This document shows positions 11,230-27,305 of a DNA stretch of 64,000 bases, piece after piece (position 1 is the first letter of the stretch; each line of letters begins with the position of its first letter). The stretch lies in assembly GCA_036346205.1 (NCBI GenBank), contig JARFJB010000749.1:907501-971500 (forward strand), in the 5' to 3' direction. The translations under genes and the position numbers were made by a program. Under the pieces are notes generated by a model. It ran no database searches and was not told the origin of the DNA. It saw only the letters and a list, made by a program, of their open reading frames with translations. The DNA is from Vesta saturnalis (Eukaryota; Arthropoda; Insecta; Coleoptera; Lampyridae).

Positions 11230-12439
11230 ATGCCTTTTACTGTGGAATAAGACAAGTTTATTTTGGAAGCTTATTTCCGAAACGGCAAAAAAGATGTAGA
11301 TGGAAACTGGAAGTATTCATACGATTATGTGTTGAAGAATATCAACATCACTTTCAGAACATCGAATTAGATGATGATGTTTTATGCTGACACATTCGAA
11401 GAATTGTTAGTCCTTTTCATGAGCATCGTAGTGTTTGCAAGGGAAAATCTACGGGTCGCACAACTGTACTTACAGAGGAAGTAGTGGAAAATGTACGCAC
11501 ACATTTGGAAAGAAGTCCGACAAAACCTTTAAGACAATTGGCCCAGCAAACAGGTAATTTTCATTATACAAAACATGGTTGACATGAATGTGTAAGCAAT
11601 AAAATAAAAAGAATCTTAAAAACCAAAACATTACATAAGTAAAGTTAGATTGACAACACTGTACATATTTCAATATAAGCAATTGTTACAGGTCTTTCTT
11701 ATGGTACATGCCATAAAGCAGTCAAACGTCAACTACATTTTCATGCTTACAAAATAACGGTTGTGCAAGAATTACTACCATTAGATTTTCAAAAGCGTTT
11801 GGAATATTGCGGATGGTTCAACAACAACTTGAGAGATGACGAAATACTAAACTTAAGTTTCTTTACGGATGAAGCTTAGTTCCATTTATCTGGTTATGTG
11901 AATTTGCAGAATTACCGTACGTGGTCAGCAGAAAATCCACACGTTTTTGAAGAAACTACTTTACATCCTGTGAAAATAGGTGTTTGGGCTGCTGTCACGA
12001 AGAAGAATTGTAGGCCCATTTTCTTTGAAGATACAGTAACTGCAGCTCGATACAAAACTAGTTTTGAACCTTTCATTGATCAACTGCACGATGACGAGCT
12101 CCAACATGGATATTTTCAGCATGATAATGCAACAGCTCATACAGCTAATCAAACACTGACTTTTGTACGTGAACATTTTGATGAAAGAGTTATAAGTGCG
12201 GGAGTTTGGTCCCCAAGATCACCTGACCTTACTCCACTGGATTATTTTCTATTTGGACATTTAAAAAATAAAATCTACAAGACACGCCTTCATACAGTTG
12301 ATGAATTAAAAAATGTAATAACTGACGCGCAATTCAAAATATTACAGAAGCTCAATTAATAAATGTATTTGAAAATATGGAACGAAGAGTAGATGCCTGT
12401 AATGCAAACAATGGTGGTCACTTTGAAATTGTTTTATAG
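11230..12439 (+). pseudogene. Spliced mariner-family transposase pseudogene (DUF4817-type N-terminus)
   Basis: The ATG at 11230 opens MPFTVE, then a stop (TAA), then DKFILEAYFRNGKKD, the helix-turn-helix found at the start of many insect mariner-type transposases. A clean intron lies at 11554-11691 (CAG|gtaatt ... ttacag|GT), in phase. The catalytic region has FFTDEA, YFQHDNATAH and SPDLTPLDYFLFG. By my count 38 residues separate the second and third Asp. The frame is broken by TAA near 11245, by frame shifts around 11340-11400, by TAG right after DEA (about 11877) and by a shift near 12340. The end matches the family pattern (CNANNGGHFE). It is a dead copy, adjacent to (TA)n as TA-targeting elements often are. 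The right inverted repeat was not located. Confidence 0.8.
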
Positions 12440-12440
12440 A

Positions 12441-12939
12441 TAATTCCCAAGTTTAATTTTATTTTTCTATTTTTAACTGTAATATAAACATATATTTGCT
12501 GTGCTTTAGATCAATATATACAGATTTGAGTTATCTTAAAAAACAATAGATACATCATAAAGTAGACATGGTGACTAGTTCCATATGAGAACGACTAAAT
12601 CAGTGGTATATAATCTGAAATAAGTTTTTGTTCAAAAATTAGAATGCAATGCAAAAGTGATATCTTAGATAATCTAGCATTAAGTTAAACAAGTTCTTTT
12701 TTTCCATTATAATGTATTTGTGATGTTCACCAGTGTACATTCAAAGGTGGTCAGCAAAAATGGTGTACCTGACTTGTGCTGAATCTGTTGAATGTATGCA
12801 TTTATAATAAACTAACCAGTCATACATGTAATTTGTTTTCACTAATATTATTTAACAAATATATCATACATTGATTTCTGATTAATGACAAATTCATTTA
12901 AATGTTTTAATGTCATTGTAAAGGTAACATCATCCAATA
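12441..12939. other. Unassigned AT-rich stretch
   Basis: No convincing coding frame, repeat or terminus seen. It may include the lost 3' end of the mariner upstream. Confidence 0.5.
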
Positions 12940-13243
12940 TCACTCCTTTTTTTAAATATTCACTCTACATATTCACACACTTTCTTGAGTTCTCAGCTGT
13001 AATTTTTTTCAATTCTTCATTGCCAATTGCTTAACACCTTCCATTTGAAATGTCACATTCCTTGCTGCTATCCAATTTTTCAATGGGATTTAATTCAGAG
13101 TGGTACAAAGGGAGATGAAGGACAGCATGACCATTTTCAAATAGTAGCTTGTCTAGAACGGTTTCTTCAGCAGCACATTCTTGTACTTGGGATAATGGCA
13201 TTGTCATCGTTCCTTCTTTTTCTTTTTTCATAAATTGGTACAC
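12940..13243 (-). pseudogene. Fragment of a DDE (IS630/Tc1-type) transposase, C-terminal part
   Basis: Minus-strand translation at 13031-13243 gives FENGHAVLHLPLYHSELNPI. This resembles the 'GH.vlrLPpYH.e.NPIE' block that carries the last catalytic Glu in insect DDE_3-type transposases. Beyond 13031 the frame is broken, but the sequence still resembles the downstream Lys/Val-rich helix (KKVCEYVE). No start and no inverted repeats were seen. An isolated, decayed piece. Confidence 0.6.
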
Positions 13244-13837
13244 ATTGTAGATAATTTGCCTTGGCTATGAATTACCTTCGATTATTCATTTTCAACCTGA
13301 CAACAAAATTAATACATTATTGCCTCTTTCAAACCACTCATGTCAATATAAACAAAAGATCATTAAACGCTCATCTAAACAGTTTTACTCTAAACTGTAT
13401 ATTATTCTGTAACCAAATTGAGGTTAAAAAGCAAAATTTGTTTTAAACATTACTTTTAGTATATAAAAGCACTTACAAAACTTGAATTTGACTAGTAAAT
13501 ACAATGTATTGGTTTAATACACCAGAAATACGCCTTGGAAATCCAGAAAATCTGTAATATCAATTAAAAATAATAAATGATACTTTTTAACCAAATTTTT
13601 ACATACCCTATAACAATTTCCCTTTAGTCTTAAGAAAGACTAAATTACAATTATTGAAGTTTTTGTACGTCTACATAATACGCAATTCGTCATTCACCAA
13701 AGTTTTGGTCATTTATGGTAGTATTTATTTTAATATCTGCATTTACGCCACTGGGTATAGCACAATTTTCATTTTAAGGATGCGGAACAGTAGTACTGTT
13801 CTAGGAGCGGCACGGTCAAACAATGATGATCGCACTG
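13244..13837. other. Unassigned AT-rich stretch
   Basis: No coding or repeat structure recognised before the TA target of the next element. Confidence 0.5.
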
Positions 13838-13839
13838 TA

Positions 13840-16136
<2,297 letters not shown>

Positions 16137-16615
16137 AGATGATTAAGTAGGCATAATAAAGGGGCTAGAGTTTATTGAGTTTGAAATTCTCAATAGTAGG
16201 CAAGTTAGATAAATGTGTGGAAGTATACAGTTCGTTTTCAATGAAAAAATAGTTACGAGTGCAAAAGTATGGTTTTGATGTGACAAAACAGGCTTTGTGG
16301 AGTTTGCACAAGGTTGTTTTATTCATAAAAGCATTGAGCTATAGCAGTAGCATGTGTGAAAGGTCAACATGATTAATATTAGTGGGTACGATTAGTTTCG
16401 TGTAACATATTTATGTAATTTCGCATTTTATTCAATGAATTTTAACATTTTTGAACACATATCAGATACTGATCACATGGAGTATGATAATTATATGTAG
16501 AATGTATAGTATTAGGTACAATGCATAAACTTTTTGAAATATGAAAGAGGGTATGGTACGAATATAGTATATTTGTAATTCAAAGACAAAGTATATAAAA
16601 CATGCATAAGAAGTG

Positions 16616-16623
16616 GTAGTGAC
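16616..16623. repeat. hAT target-site duplication, left copy
   Basis: GTAGTGAC, repeated exactly at 19638-19645. The 8-bp length is diagnostic of hAT insertion. Confidence 0.95.
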
Positions 16624-19600
16624 CAGAGGTGCACTCGTAAATAATCCAAAACCGGAACGCTAATTTTAATAAAACTAATAATAATAATAATGTTGTGTAA
16701 ATTATTATCTAAATAATGTATATTATGTATGTAATATATATTACCATAGACACATATTATTATTATTAGACATACTCGTACACTTTTTAGATTGCATTGA
16801 CTTGACCTTAACACTACAACGTTATCAATTTATTTTTTAGTTGTAACTGATTGATGGAATTATGGTTGAATAAAATAATTTTTATAAATTGATTTTAGAA
16901 ATTTTATTAGTTGACACTGACATTAACAATCTGTTATCTTAGCAAGTGCTTTACCATAGTTTTGCAAAAGGATTGTTGATTTCTCATTCAGCTGGTTGGC
17001 TCGCCTTTTTCGAGTGTCGTCTGCACTACGATGTACTCGAAGCCATGTCTTGACGTAAGGCTCTGGTTTCCAATCTCTGAGAGGAGGCCCGTGAAGTTTA
17101 ATGAACATGAGACCAACAACATGGGGAACTGTCAGTCTTGTGCGGGTAGGTGTCACGATTAGGTTCATAAGACTGAAACCTCGTTCACAATCAGCCGAAC
17201 TGCAAGGAATCAGTTTCACACAGTTAAGCAAAGGATTCAAGTCTTTGGGTATCTTTGAGTGATTTTGTAAATAGTCCCTGTAGTTGTTTTTATTTTTTTG
17301 TGAATTCAGTTTAAACCTTTTGCACAAATTGTCAATCTCTGGTTCACCAAAGCCCACTGGTTTTTCAATTGGCCACTGATCCGGCTCTAGCATTTTAAGA
17401 TCACCTAAAAGTGTGTCATAAGCTTCTTGGTTTAATTTGGACGACGATGGTATATCTGATCTACGGGTTTCATGGCTCGAAATAGTGGTAAACATTCTTC
17501 TTTCCAAGTTGTTAATCACGCTAGTTATTAGCTGTTGATGGTTTATGGATGAAGTTTTAGGACTTTCTGTGAGGACAATGCTGTCAAATGATCCTTCTTT
17601 GATGGCAATTCTTGCTTCTAACGTTTTGGTGCCAGGCTTTTCTTTCATAGCTTCGAAAAAACGAATACTTCTTCTAATAAGTTTGTCAGCGTATGTTATT
17701 GTGGTATCTTGGTTTTGCAGGGCTTCTGATAACATCGACAACTCAGCTAAAACATCATACATTTTAGCCAAATCTAGCAAGAACTGATTAGATGAACACC
17801 GTTTTAATAGACCAGCATACATAGACCGCTCTGTAGAGCTTCAGTCCTTATCAACTTTGGCTGACTGAAAGTGTCTGTTTAAGGCACCATATGCGTACCA
17901 AGTAGCTGACACGGCTCTAAATTAACTGGCCACCCAGCGAGTTCCTAGAACTTTTCCAATCTTATTTATTTCTTGATCTAAGTCCTTAGCACACTCTGCC
18001 AGCTCTGGGTGGTTTTTTTGGAGATCTGCTGTAAATTGAGTAAATTTTATCCATGAAAATTTGAAAATGGTTTACGTCTCCAACTTTATTAACTGCATCA
18101 CCGAGAGCTAATTCTAACCGGTGATTCATACAGTGCCAAATAATTAGGTTCGGAAACTTTTCAAGCAGCCTTTCAGAAACTCCTGACTTTTTTCCCAGCA
18201 TTACGCTTGCACCATCACTAGCAAAAGCAACGAAGTGCTCTTTTAAGTACGCCTCATCAAAGCCGTGTTTTCTCAAACAGTGTAAAAGATTTCCTGTTAC
18301 TGTCTTAACAGTTTGATCAGCTAGTTCAATCAGATCAAAAAATATGTAGTGTGGAGGTTCCTCTTTGCCTATTTCACACTTTAAATAGACTATTAAGTTA
18401 GTCTTGCTGCCCAGACTAGTAGTTTAATCTATTAAAACTGAGATTTTGCCCGATACTCATTTCATGAGAAACATGACATTATTTCCATTGCAATTTTCTT
18501 AGAATGAAGACCCACACCTACATCCAATCCATTCATTTTTTGCAACTCTAAAAGGTCAAAGTGGTCAGTGCAAGGCCTGTTGTTTTTTGCGATGAAGTAA
18601 GCTGTTCTGAATACGGTTTTTGTTGTCTCTAATTGAGATTCATTCCATTTAGCAACTACCTTGTACATATTTTCTTCTTTTGCCTTTTTAAGAATCCCTT
18701 CAGCTACTTCGTGACTTGTTGACTTTTTATGCTCAAATATCTTTTTCCGTAAAGATGTTAGTTGGGCTGTTTTGTTTGATCCATTGAAAGAAATCAAATT
18801 TGAAGTCCATTCTTTAGATATACTCGCACGCTCTTGTTTAAAAGCGCCGAGATGAACAACATTTTTACAAATAGTACAACCAAGCTTTCCACTGATTGAA
18901 TCGAGCCAAAATGCAGCTTTACTTTCACATGTCCTCCGTCCAGATTGAGGGCCAGGAACAGGAGAGTTTGCATTTGACGAGTCAGCAGCATTGTAAGGCG
19001 TTGAAATGGGTAAAGAGCTAATAACATGCACATATTCACCTTCGTTGTTTGAGTTTGAGGGCTGCACCGGTATGGCCGAGCTGTCGCCGGAGTCAACGTT
19101 TACATCACTGGAGTCTTTCCTTTTAGTAGGCCTACTAAAAAACGATGTCAGAGTTTTTTGTTTTTTATTAGCAGGTTCCATAATGAACCACCAAAACTAC
19201 GACGTTCGTGTGCACTCACTTAAGTAAACAGTCTATCTGTGAAATATTAAAGACGAATTGCAAATACACCGAACACGTGAACAGAGTTGCAGTTGCAATG
19301 CACTACGTCAACAGTCACTGCTGTTTCACAGTCGTGGAGTCACTGGAGTGTTGTGTCGTCTGAGGTAGACGGGCTGCGCGCGCCGGCGCTGCTTCGCACT
19401 TTCATGTCTGCTAATCAGCAGACTGTCTGAACTGCGGACACTGCGGCAGCGTGAATGTCAAAGTTTTATATACATTACCGAACGCACGCCATAACTTTAT
19501 TATGGTAATATGGGGTAAGGTTATATAAAACTATTAAAAGCAAAATGTTGTCGTGACTCTAATTAAACTACAAACCTAAAAGTATTGCTTTTAAAACAAA

Positions 19601-19637
19601 ACAAACAATTTTTCCTCCCGGCACGAGTGCACCCCTG
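16624..19637 (-). mobile_element. hAT transposon (3.0 kb), near-complete
   Basis: Terminal inverted repeats CAGAGGTGCACTCGT (left) and CAGGGGTGCACTCGT (right, inverted) with one mismatch, flanked by the 8-bp duplication GTAGTGAC. It is inserted in element C and so younger than it. It contains one degenerate transposase gene on the minus strand. The 19260-19480 part is GC-richer, with clustered CAGTG/CACTG motifs, and is probably the subterminal and promoter region. Confidence 0.95.
16923..19181 (-). pseudogene. hAT transposase pseudogene (ZMYM/KIAA1586-like group)
   Basis: The ATG at 19181 begins EPANKKQKTLTSFFSRPTKR, then a region with LGCTICKNVVHLGAF, a putative zinc-binding motif (19181-18462). 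The RNase-H-like core is in pieces: ASDGASVMLGKKSGV and WHCMNHRLELAL at 17986-18276. A 299-codon C-terminal part (16923-17822) ends with the hAT dimerisation block LIPCSSADCERGFSLMN and RTRLTVPHVVGLMFI. Breaks: a stop near 18461, an in-frame stop at about 18424 and shifts near 18010 and 17822-17990. Transposase function is therefore lost, although ends and target duplication are intact. Confidence 0.85.
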
Positions 19638-19645
19638 GTAGTGAC
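19638..19645. repeat. hAT target-site duplication, right copy
   Basis: GTAGTGAC, identical to 16616-16623. Confidence 0.95.
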
Positions 19646-20349
19646 TTAAAAACATAATTAAGAACATGAACAACAATTGTGCAGTGTGATATTTAATATA
19701 AAATTGCAAATTTTATACAAAAATTGACAAAATAGTTAAACAATGTGAAAATGTGTAATGACAAAATTAAGAACTATGGAGTACAAGTGAACAGTATTGG
19801 TGTAAGTACATTTTATGAACATTTCAAGTATTATAGACAGTTATTACACTAATTAAGAGTAAATTTATGTTAAGTTAGGTTAAGTATTATTTGTAAGAAT
19901 TTCACAAAATTATAGTTTTTATAGGGTAAGATAAGTTTAAAATAAATTATAAAAACATTTAATAGTAGGTTTCCCTAATTTCAACAAGGAATTTAACTAT
20001 AAATATGTAATATGAACATAAAATTGAAAAGTTAGGTTAACTATCTAAATTTTAGATGTGAAGGCGGAAATTTTGTAAAATTTAAATAAAATGGGTTGAA
20101 GTAGTTGTATTCTGATACAGTTTTTTATGTGGAATTTGAATATGTAATTAGTTTAGTTGTAGGATGTAAGTTTTTTTGATATTAGTAAATTTAGATTATA
20201 AGTTGTCAGAACGAAGCAAAATAGGGCTTGTGAGGTGTCTTTTTATGAAGAATTTTGCCCTGATTGAAAATCTGTAATTAAAAATCAAATCCGAATTGTT
20301 TTGAAGGAGACATAGCATAATGTATGTTTTAGTTAAGTTTACAATTTTG

Positions 20350-20445
20350 TTTAGACCAATCAGAAGCTAGAATCTTTTGTGTGTAATGTAGAGAAAAAAT
20401 TAGAAATTTGGTATCTAGGAGAAATGTATAAAAGGAATTGCTCCT
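20350..20445 (+). promoter_or_regulatory. Pol II core promoter of element C
   Basis: ACCAATCAGAAG at about 20353 and GTATAAAAGGAATTG at about 20427, followed by a pyrimidine-rich start region (ctcactctcttgcaactc). It is homologous to the promoters in A, B and D. Confidence 0.62.
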
Positions 20446-21688
20446 GATTTCTCACTCTCTTGCAACTCTTACAACTCTCTTGTGCTCTTGCCATCTGTTT
20501 TTTTTTTAATTTTTGTGACTAACAAGTCATAGTGTAAGTGTTATTTGTGTTAACGTGTAAGTAACAATTCTCTTAAACATTATCGGATTTGAAACGCGAT
20601 CGACGTAGAGTTGAGATATCAGAAACAATTGTTTTAACCTATAACTAAAGGTAAAAATAAGATTACCGATCACAATTGTCGATAAAATTGTAATTGTTTG
20701 GTTTTTCAAGATCGTGTGTAAACATCGAGTGATGTGCAATTTTTTTGCATGTTAATACATTTCTTCAATTATTTTGGATTCGATGTTTATTTTGTTGACA
20801 GTGATTAAGATCATAAAATAAATTTTCACTTCATAACGGAATCTAAAATAAAGGTGCAAGTGAATACAAAAATCTATATAAAATTAAAATACAAAATTAA
20901 ATCCGAAAAATTATTAAATAATTAATACAACATTTTAAAACCACAAATAAAATAAAGTGCTTGTCTGAAAGTATTTGAGCATTGTAAGTGCATCGTATTT
21001 ACCATATGAAGAACAGTCCACAGTTATTTGATATGGATGAAATTATAGAATGTTAAGCAGCATATTTGGGACAGCAAGGCAGTATCACCAATTTATGGAA
21101 GGAAGTCTACGTCCAATGTTTAATGTGGAGCAACCCGGCATGACCATTCTTTGGAATTTGCAGCAACACATGTGAGTTGTATTTCTCTATCGTAACCCTA
21201 TTGCATTGATGTTTTTTTTGATAATGTATAAATGTTTGTACGAATACATGTGTCACTGAAAAGTAAATGATTCAGTGTTATGAAATTAATAAGTTTACCT
21301 GAAACAAAATTAAAATTGTGCTCAATAATTTAGATCAATTGCAGAAATTTTTGACAGGCTACATTTAATTCAGTATTAAGTACGCAACGCATGCATAGTT
21401 TGTGCAGATCTCAACAAAGTCGGTTTCACATTGTAACAGTTTATTATAATATACAATTTGATTATTTACATGAATATTCCCAGATTTACTTTATTTTACC
21501 AACAATCAATGTTTATTACAATTGAACCCTATCCCCAAAAGAGATTTTGAATTAGTATGGCGCAATTATATATTTTTTTATAAATTAAATTTAAATTGAA
21601 CCTAATCACCAAAGATTAATAATATAAATAGATTAAATAAATCTTTTTCCACATATTAACATATAATATTTTTGTTTTTCGAACGCTG

Positions 21689-21693
<5 letters not shown>

Positions 21694-21730
<37 letters not shown>
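21694..21730. repeat. (TA)n microsatellite
   Basis: 37 bp of TA closing element C. Confidence 0.95.
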
Positions 21731-23453
<1,723 letters not shown>

Positions 23454-23490
23454 TATATTATATATATATATATATATAATATATATATTA
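23454..23490. repeat. (TA)n microsatellite replacing the mariner right end
   Basis: Imperfect TA tract directly after the surviving part of the right inverted repeat. Confidence 0.93.
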
Positions 23491-23920
23491 TAATTCTATC
23501 TGGGTTAGTACTAATATTCGATATCGTTGATCGTATTAAAGAAGGATTAAGCTTATAAATGGCTCGTCCTTAACTTCTCACTACAGTCCCTTGAGCATAG
23601 GCGGATGGTTTCAGTTCTTTCTTTGTATTATCGTTATTACAACGGCTATTGTGCTGCTGAATTATATTCTTTGACACCATCTCGGGCTATCTTTGCGAGA
23701 AACACTCGGTTCGCTCATTCACATCATCAGTATGCAGTACAAATCTCCACTAGATCTCCCTAGTTCCTGCTTTCCTCTCACTTATGAAAATTTAAGGTAG
23801 CTGTTCATAGGCATCTATTGGCAATTCATTATCTCTCTATCCATCCTCCTAAGTGTTCCTGAGTGCTTTAGCACGATAGGCCAAATTTAGCCTGTTCAGG
23901 TCCACAAGCATAAAAAAAAT
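23491..23920 (+). pseudogene. C-terminal relic of another LINE ORF2
   Basis: In shifting frames the plus strand reads DRIKEG, then a segment like RYYNGYCAAELYSLTPSRA, then FARNTRFAHSHHQYAV, then FKVAVHRHL. This is the order typical of the end of ORF2 in Jockey/CR1-like non-LTR elements ('R.....YNG.c..eL..l.P......tR....h......'). Its first bases are part of the inverted arm repeated at 21731-21783. No open frame longer than about 50 codons remains. It is a different family from the I-type LINEs next door. Confidence 0.6.
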
Positions 23921-24152
23921 ATCTAGTCAAAATCTGTGATATTGTAACTAGTCTATATCTAGTCAATAACAAAAAATGTATGTTAAATTATTTGTCGTCT
24001 TATTTATGTCTCTCAATATGTGTATATAGTATTTATTTATATATTTATTTATATTTTATCTATTTCTTTTGTATACATTTTTATTTACAACACTGTACTC
24101 GGCTTCAAGAAAAAAAAACAAATTAACATTCGATCCGATACGAAAATATATT

Positions 24153-24570
24153 ACAGTGGAACTGTAACGGATTGAAATATCATTATTGTGAACTGAAAAT
24201 GTTAATAGCAGAGTACAAACCATTCTGCCTGTGTATACAGGAAACACATTTTAAAGAAAACGAAATGTTCCATCTTAGAGGATATAAAGGATATAAAAAA
24301 ATTGCCCGAATAACAACAGAGCTAGGTGTAGCCATATTTGTTCAAAATAATATACCTCACAAACCTATAAATATTAATTCAAGACTGCAGGTAGTTGCTG
24401 TAGATATTAATTACCCCTTAAAAGCTACTTTATGCATCATATATCTACCCTCATTCGTTTGGAATTTGGATGACATCAAAGCAATCATTGGACAACTACC
24501 ACCACCCTTCTTGCTTTTGGGTGATTTTAATGTTCACCAGTTGGGGTTCCACAAACACAGATTTACGTAG
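24153..24570 (+). pseudogene. LINE copy 1 ORF2: endonuclease part
   Basis: It opens with QWNCNG-type sequence (about 24153) and continues through CELKML and CLCIQETHFK, with the catalytic Glu. RLQVVAVDINYPLKAT and LLLGDFNVH follow. These are the apurinic/apyrimidinic endonuclease motifs that nick target DNA. After the GDFN block the frame stops, and the remaining C-terminal third of the nuclease, including the SDH motif, is missing. The next recognisable codons (about 24605) belong to the linker before the RT. So there is an internal deletion of a few hundred bases compared with copy 2. Confidence 0.8.
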
Positions 24571-24604
24571 TTACTTAATGGAAGACTTATTACAACGTCA
24601 GCAA

Positions 24605-25858
24605 AAAAAGATTCATGGGCAACCTATTTAAACAACATTAACTCGAAAACAGCGAGCGAAGAAGTATGGAGGAAAGCTAAAAGCATAATGGGTAAAAAGA
24701 GCGCTCCATTCACACCGTTATTGATTGTAAATGACGAAAGATTGACAAGCGACCTACAAATCGCTGATGCTCTAGCAAAACAATTTAAAAAAAACAGCAA
24801 TTCTACGAACTACTCAGAAACCTTCCTGCAAATAAAACAACAAAACGAAAAGGACATCAACTTCACTGCCAATGAGCTTTATGAATTACAACAAAGAACT
24901 TACCATAGCTGAATTACAAAAAACTCTTCTGAATATAAAAGACTCAGCACCTGGAACGGGCGACGTAATATACTGTATGTTAAAGGAACTTCCTCCACCT
25001 GGAAAGAGAAAAACTATTAGAGTTGTGTAACGAAATTTACATAAAAGGTACCAATGGCAGCATCCAATAGTCATACCTATTCAAAAACCGAACACTCATG
25101 CTACACAAACCACAAACTACAGACCGATATCCTTAACATCGTGTATAAGCAAAATATTCGAAAAAATAATCAATAATAGATTAATTTGGTTCTTAGAAAA
25201 AGCACAACTTATATCTAAATAACGAATAGGCTTTCGTAAAGGACATTCCACCATAGATGAACTGGTGTACTTAGAAAATTTTCTCTTAAACAGTTTTCTA
25301 AAAAGATCACATACAGTAGCAATTGGTTTTAATATTCACAAAGCCTACGAGTTAATGTGGAGGCATAACGTAATTAGAAAACTTGAACAATAGGGAATGA
25401 AAGGAAACCTACCTCAAATAATTAAAAGTTTCTTGTCGTATCGTACTTTTCGTGTTCGATTAGGAAGCGTAAGTTTCCAAACGTATATATTCCAAAATGG
25501 AATACCTCAGGGCTCGGTACTGAGTTGCACATTATTTTTAGTTGGAATAAACGACCTAGTTGAATCTATACAAACCCCAATCCACAAATGCTTATATGTG
25601 GATGACCTAATTATTTTCTACGAAAATACATCTGTACAAGATATAGAAATACAATTAAATAAAGCTACTGAAGATATAGTTAAGAACGTTGAAAGTATGG
25701 GACAACAACTATCTGAAAATAAAACTGCTGACATACACTTCTGTCGCAAAAGAAATCCACATAACGATCCTAACCTGCTTATTGCGGGAAAGGTAGTTCC
25801 CATAGTGGAATCACTCAATATATTAGGAATCATCTTTGATTCAAAGAACACGTAAAGC
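24605..25858 (+). pseudogene. LINE copy 1 ORF2: linker and reverse transcriptase
   Basis: The linker is at 24688-24912. RT motifs follow in broken frames: NYRPISLTSCISKIFEKI (about 25120), GFRKGHSTID, GFNIHKAYE (motif A), NGIPQGSVLS (motif B, about 25495) and CLYVDDLIIF (motif C, about 25590). In motif A the catalytic Asp position reads Asn (copy 2 has FLDVEKAFD), so the enzyme would be inactive even without the stops at about 25028, 25221 and 25393. The last open piece is 25397-25855. Confidence 0.85.
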
Positions 25859-25964
25859 ATCTTATTGCTAAATGTAAGAAAAGGATCAATTTTATAAGAT
25901 GTATGAGTAACATAACGTGGGGTTCGGATAGACGGGTACTGATCTAATTATATAAGCCTTTGCT

Positions 25965-27208
25965 TTGGGTACAATAGAATATGGTAGTGTAGTGTACTCA
26001 TCTGCGAGACCGACATCATTGAAACAGCTAGACAAAATACATGCACAGGGAATAAGGCTCGCAACTGGGGCATTTCGAACTAGGCCTCTGCTGTCTGTAT
26101 GTGAAGACTCGGGTATACCACTTTTAAACACCAGTAGGGATATTTTGCTATGTAACTACATATTTAAAATACTAGCAACACCAAACAACTTAAATCACAG
26201 ATTACTAGATGACACCGAAACAATAAACGAGTATTACAAACGACCTACTGTAAGTAAACCAACTATCATAAGGGGACTAAGATTAATAAATAACTTTGTT
26301 TGTCTGCCTACAGTAGCAAATCATACAGACTGTGAGATTTCACCCTGGTTAGAATTAATAATACCCTGCCGATACAGTACCGGCTACATGCAAGACGGCT
26401 AATGCTCAAATATCCACACGCGAAACCAATATACACGGACGGCTCTAAAACGCAGACCGGAACAGGTAGCGCAATATTTTCTGACAAAGAAAGCCATAAT
26501 TGGTCACATAACTATATTGCCAGTATATACACGGCTGAGTTATACGCCATTTGGCAATTGCTACTATTTTGCAGACTCCAAGAGCAGAGGCAATACATAG
26601 TCTGTAGTGACTCATTAAGCTCTCTAGTAGCCCTTAAAAACCAAACCAGTACACATCCACTACTAAATCAAATAACAGACCAACTCCACTATCTAGAAAT
26701 CAATGCTCCAAAACACAACTTTGATGTGGGCACCGGGACATATCGGAATTTATCAGCAAAGCAAGCGGCAAATAAAAAAATAAAGGATGATATACAAGTC
26801 TCGCCAACTAACCTGAAACATAACCTTAGAAATAAGTTGATGGAATAATGGCCAGCTGCATGGTGCCAAACACACCTGGCAATAAATCAAGAAAGGTCCC
26901 ACCTAAAGACCTGGCACAATAAATACAACCTTACACGAAGGGAAGAAGTAATCATAACAAGAATTAGGATCGCACATACCAATATAACGTACCTACATAT
27001 ACTACGAAAAAGTGAGCAAGAGAAATGTGCTAATTGCAATCAAATCATACCATTACAACATATATTTATAGAATGCCCATTATACAACGCTAAAAGAGAA
27101 CGCCTAAAACTCAAGAACCGGCTAGAAGAGATAATAGTAGACAACCTCGAAGAAATAACCAAAGCTCTAAACTTCTTGAAACAAACGGGACTATTCAATA
27201 GGATATAA
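25965..27208 (+). pseudogene. LINE copy 1 ORF2: RNase H and C-terminal tail
   Basis: Open pieces 25965-26402 (connection domain: EYGSVVYSSARPTSLKQLDK) and 26402-26848 (RNase H). RNase H shows IYTDGSKTQTG (Asp), IYTAELYAIW (Glu) and VCSDSLSSLVAL (Asp), so its acidic triad is visible. After a stop at 26846 the C-terminal tail continues in broken frames with HIFIECPLY (about 27060), and a stop near 27206. A RNase H domain at this place separates the I and R1 groups from most Jockey elements. Confidence 0.85.
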
Positions 27209-27271
27209 CAAATTAACTTAAATGGCAATAAGACCATAGCAGTTGATGCCATTAAATACCTACAAAAAAAA

Positions 27272-27274
<3 letters not shown>

Positions 27275-27302
<28 letters not shown>
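27275..27302 (+). repeat. (TAA)n tail of LINE copy 1
   Basis: Nine or so TAA units after the conserved 3' UTR end (agcagttgatgccattaa). This is the typical 3' end of I elements. Confidence 0.9.

Positions 27303-27305
<3 letters not shown>

Larger units (their letters stand above)
23921..27302 (+). mobile_element. I-type LINE, copy 1 (5'-truncated, decayed)
   Basis: It starts within the leader between ORF1 and ORF2 (T-rich, like 29230-29490). It then contains ORF2 in the order endonuclease, reverse transcriptase, RNase H and Cys/His tail, and ends with a (TAA)n tail at 27275-27302. RNase H plus a TAA tail points to the I group. Confidence 0.85.

Noticed and set aside
16512..16814. 100-codon minus-strand frame over the hAT left end
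   Set aside because: It crosses the element border and target duplication and has AT-driven composition.
20527..20739. 70-codon frame in element C
   Set aside because: Lies in the predicted intron and is not shared by copies A, B or D.
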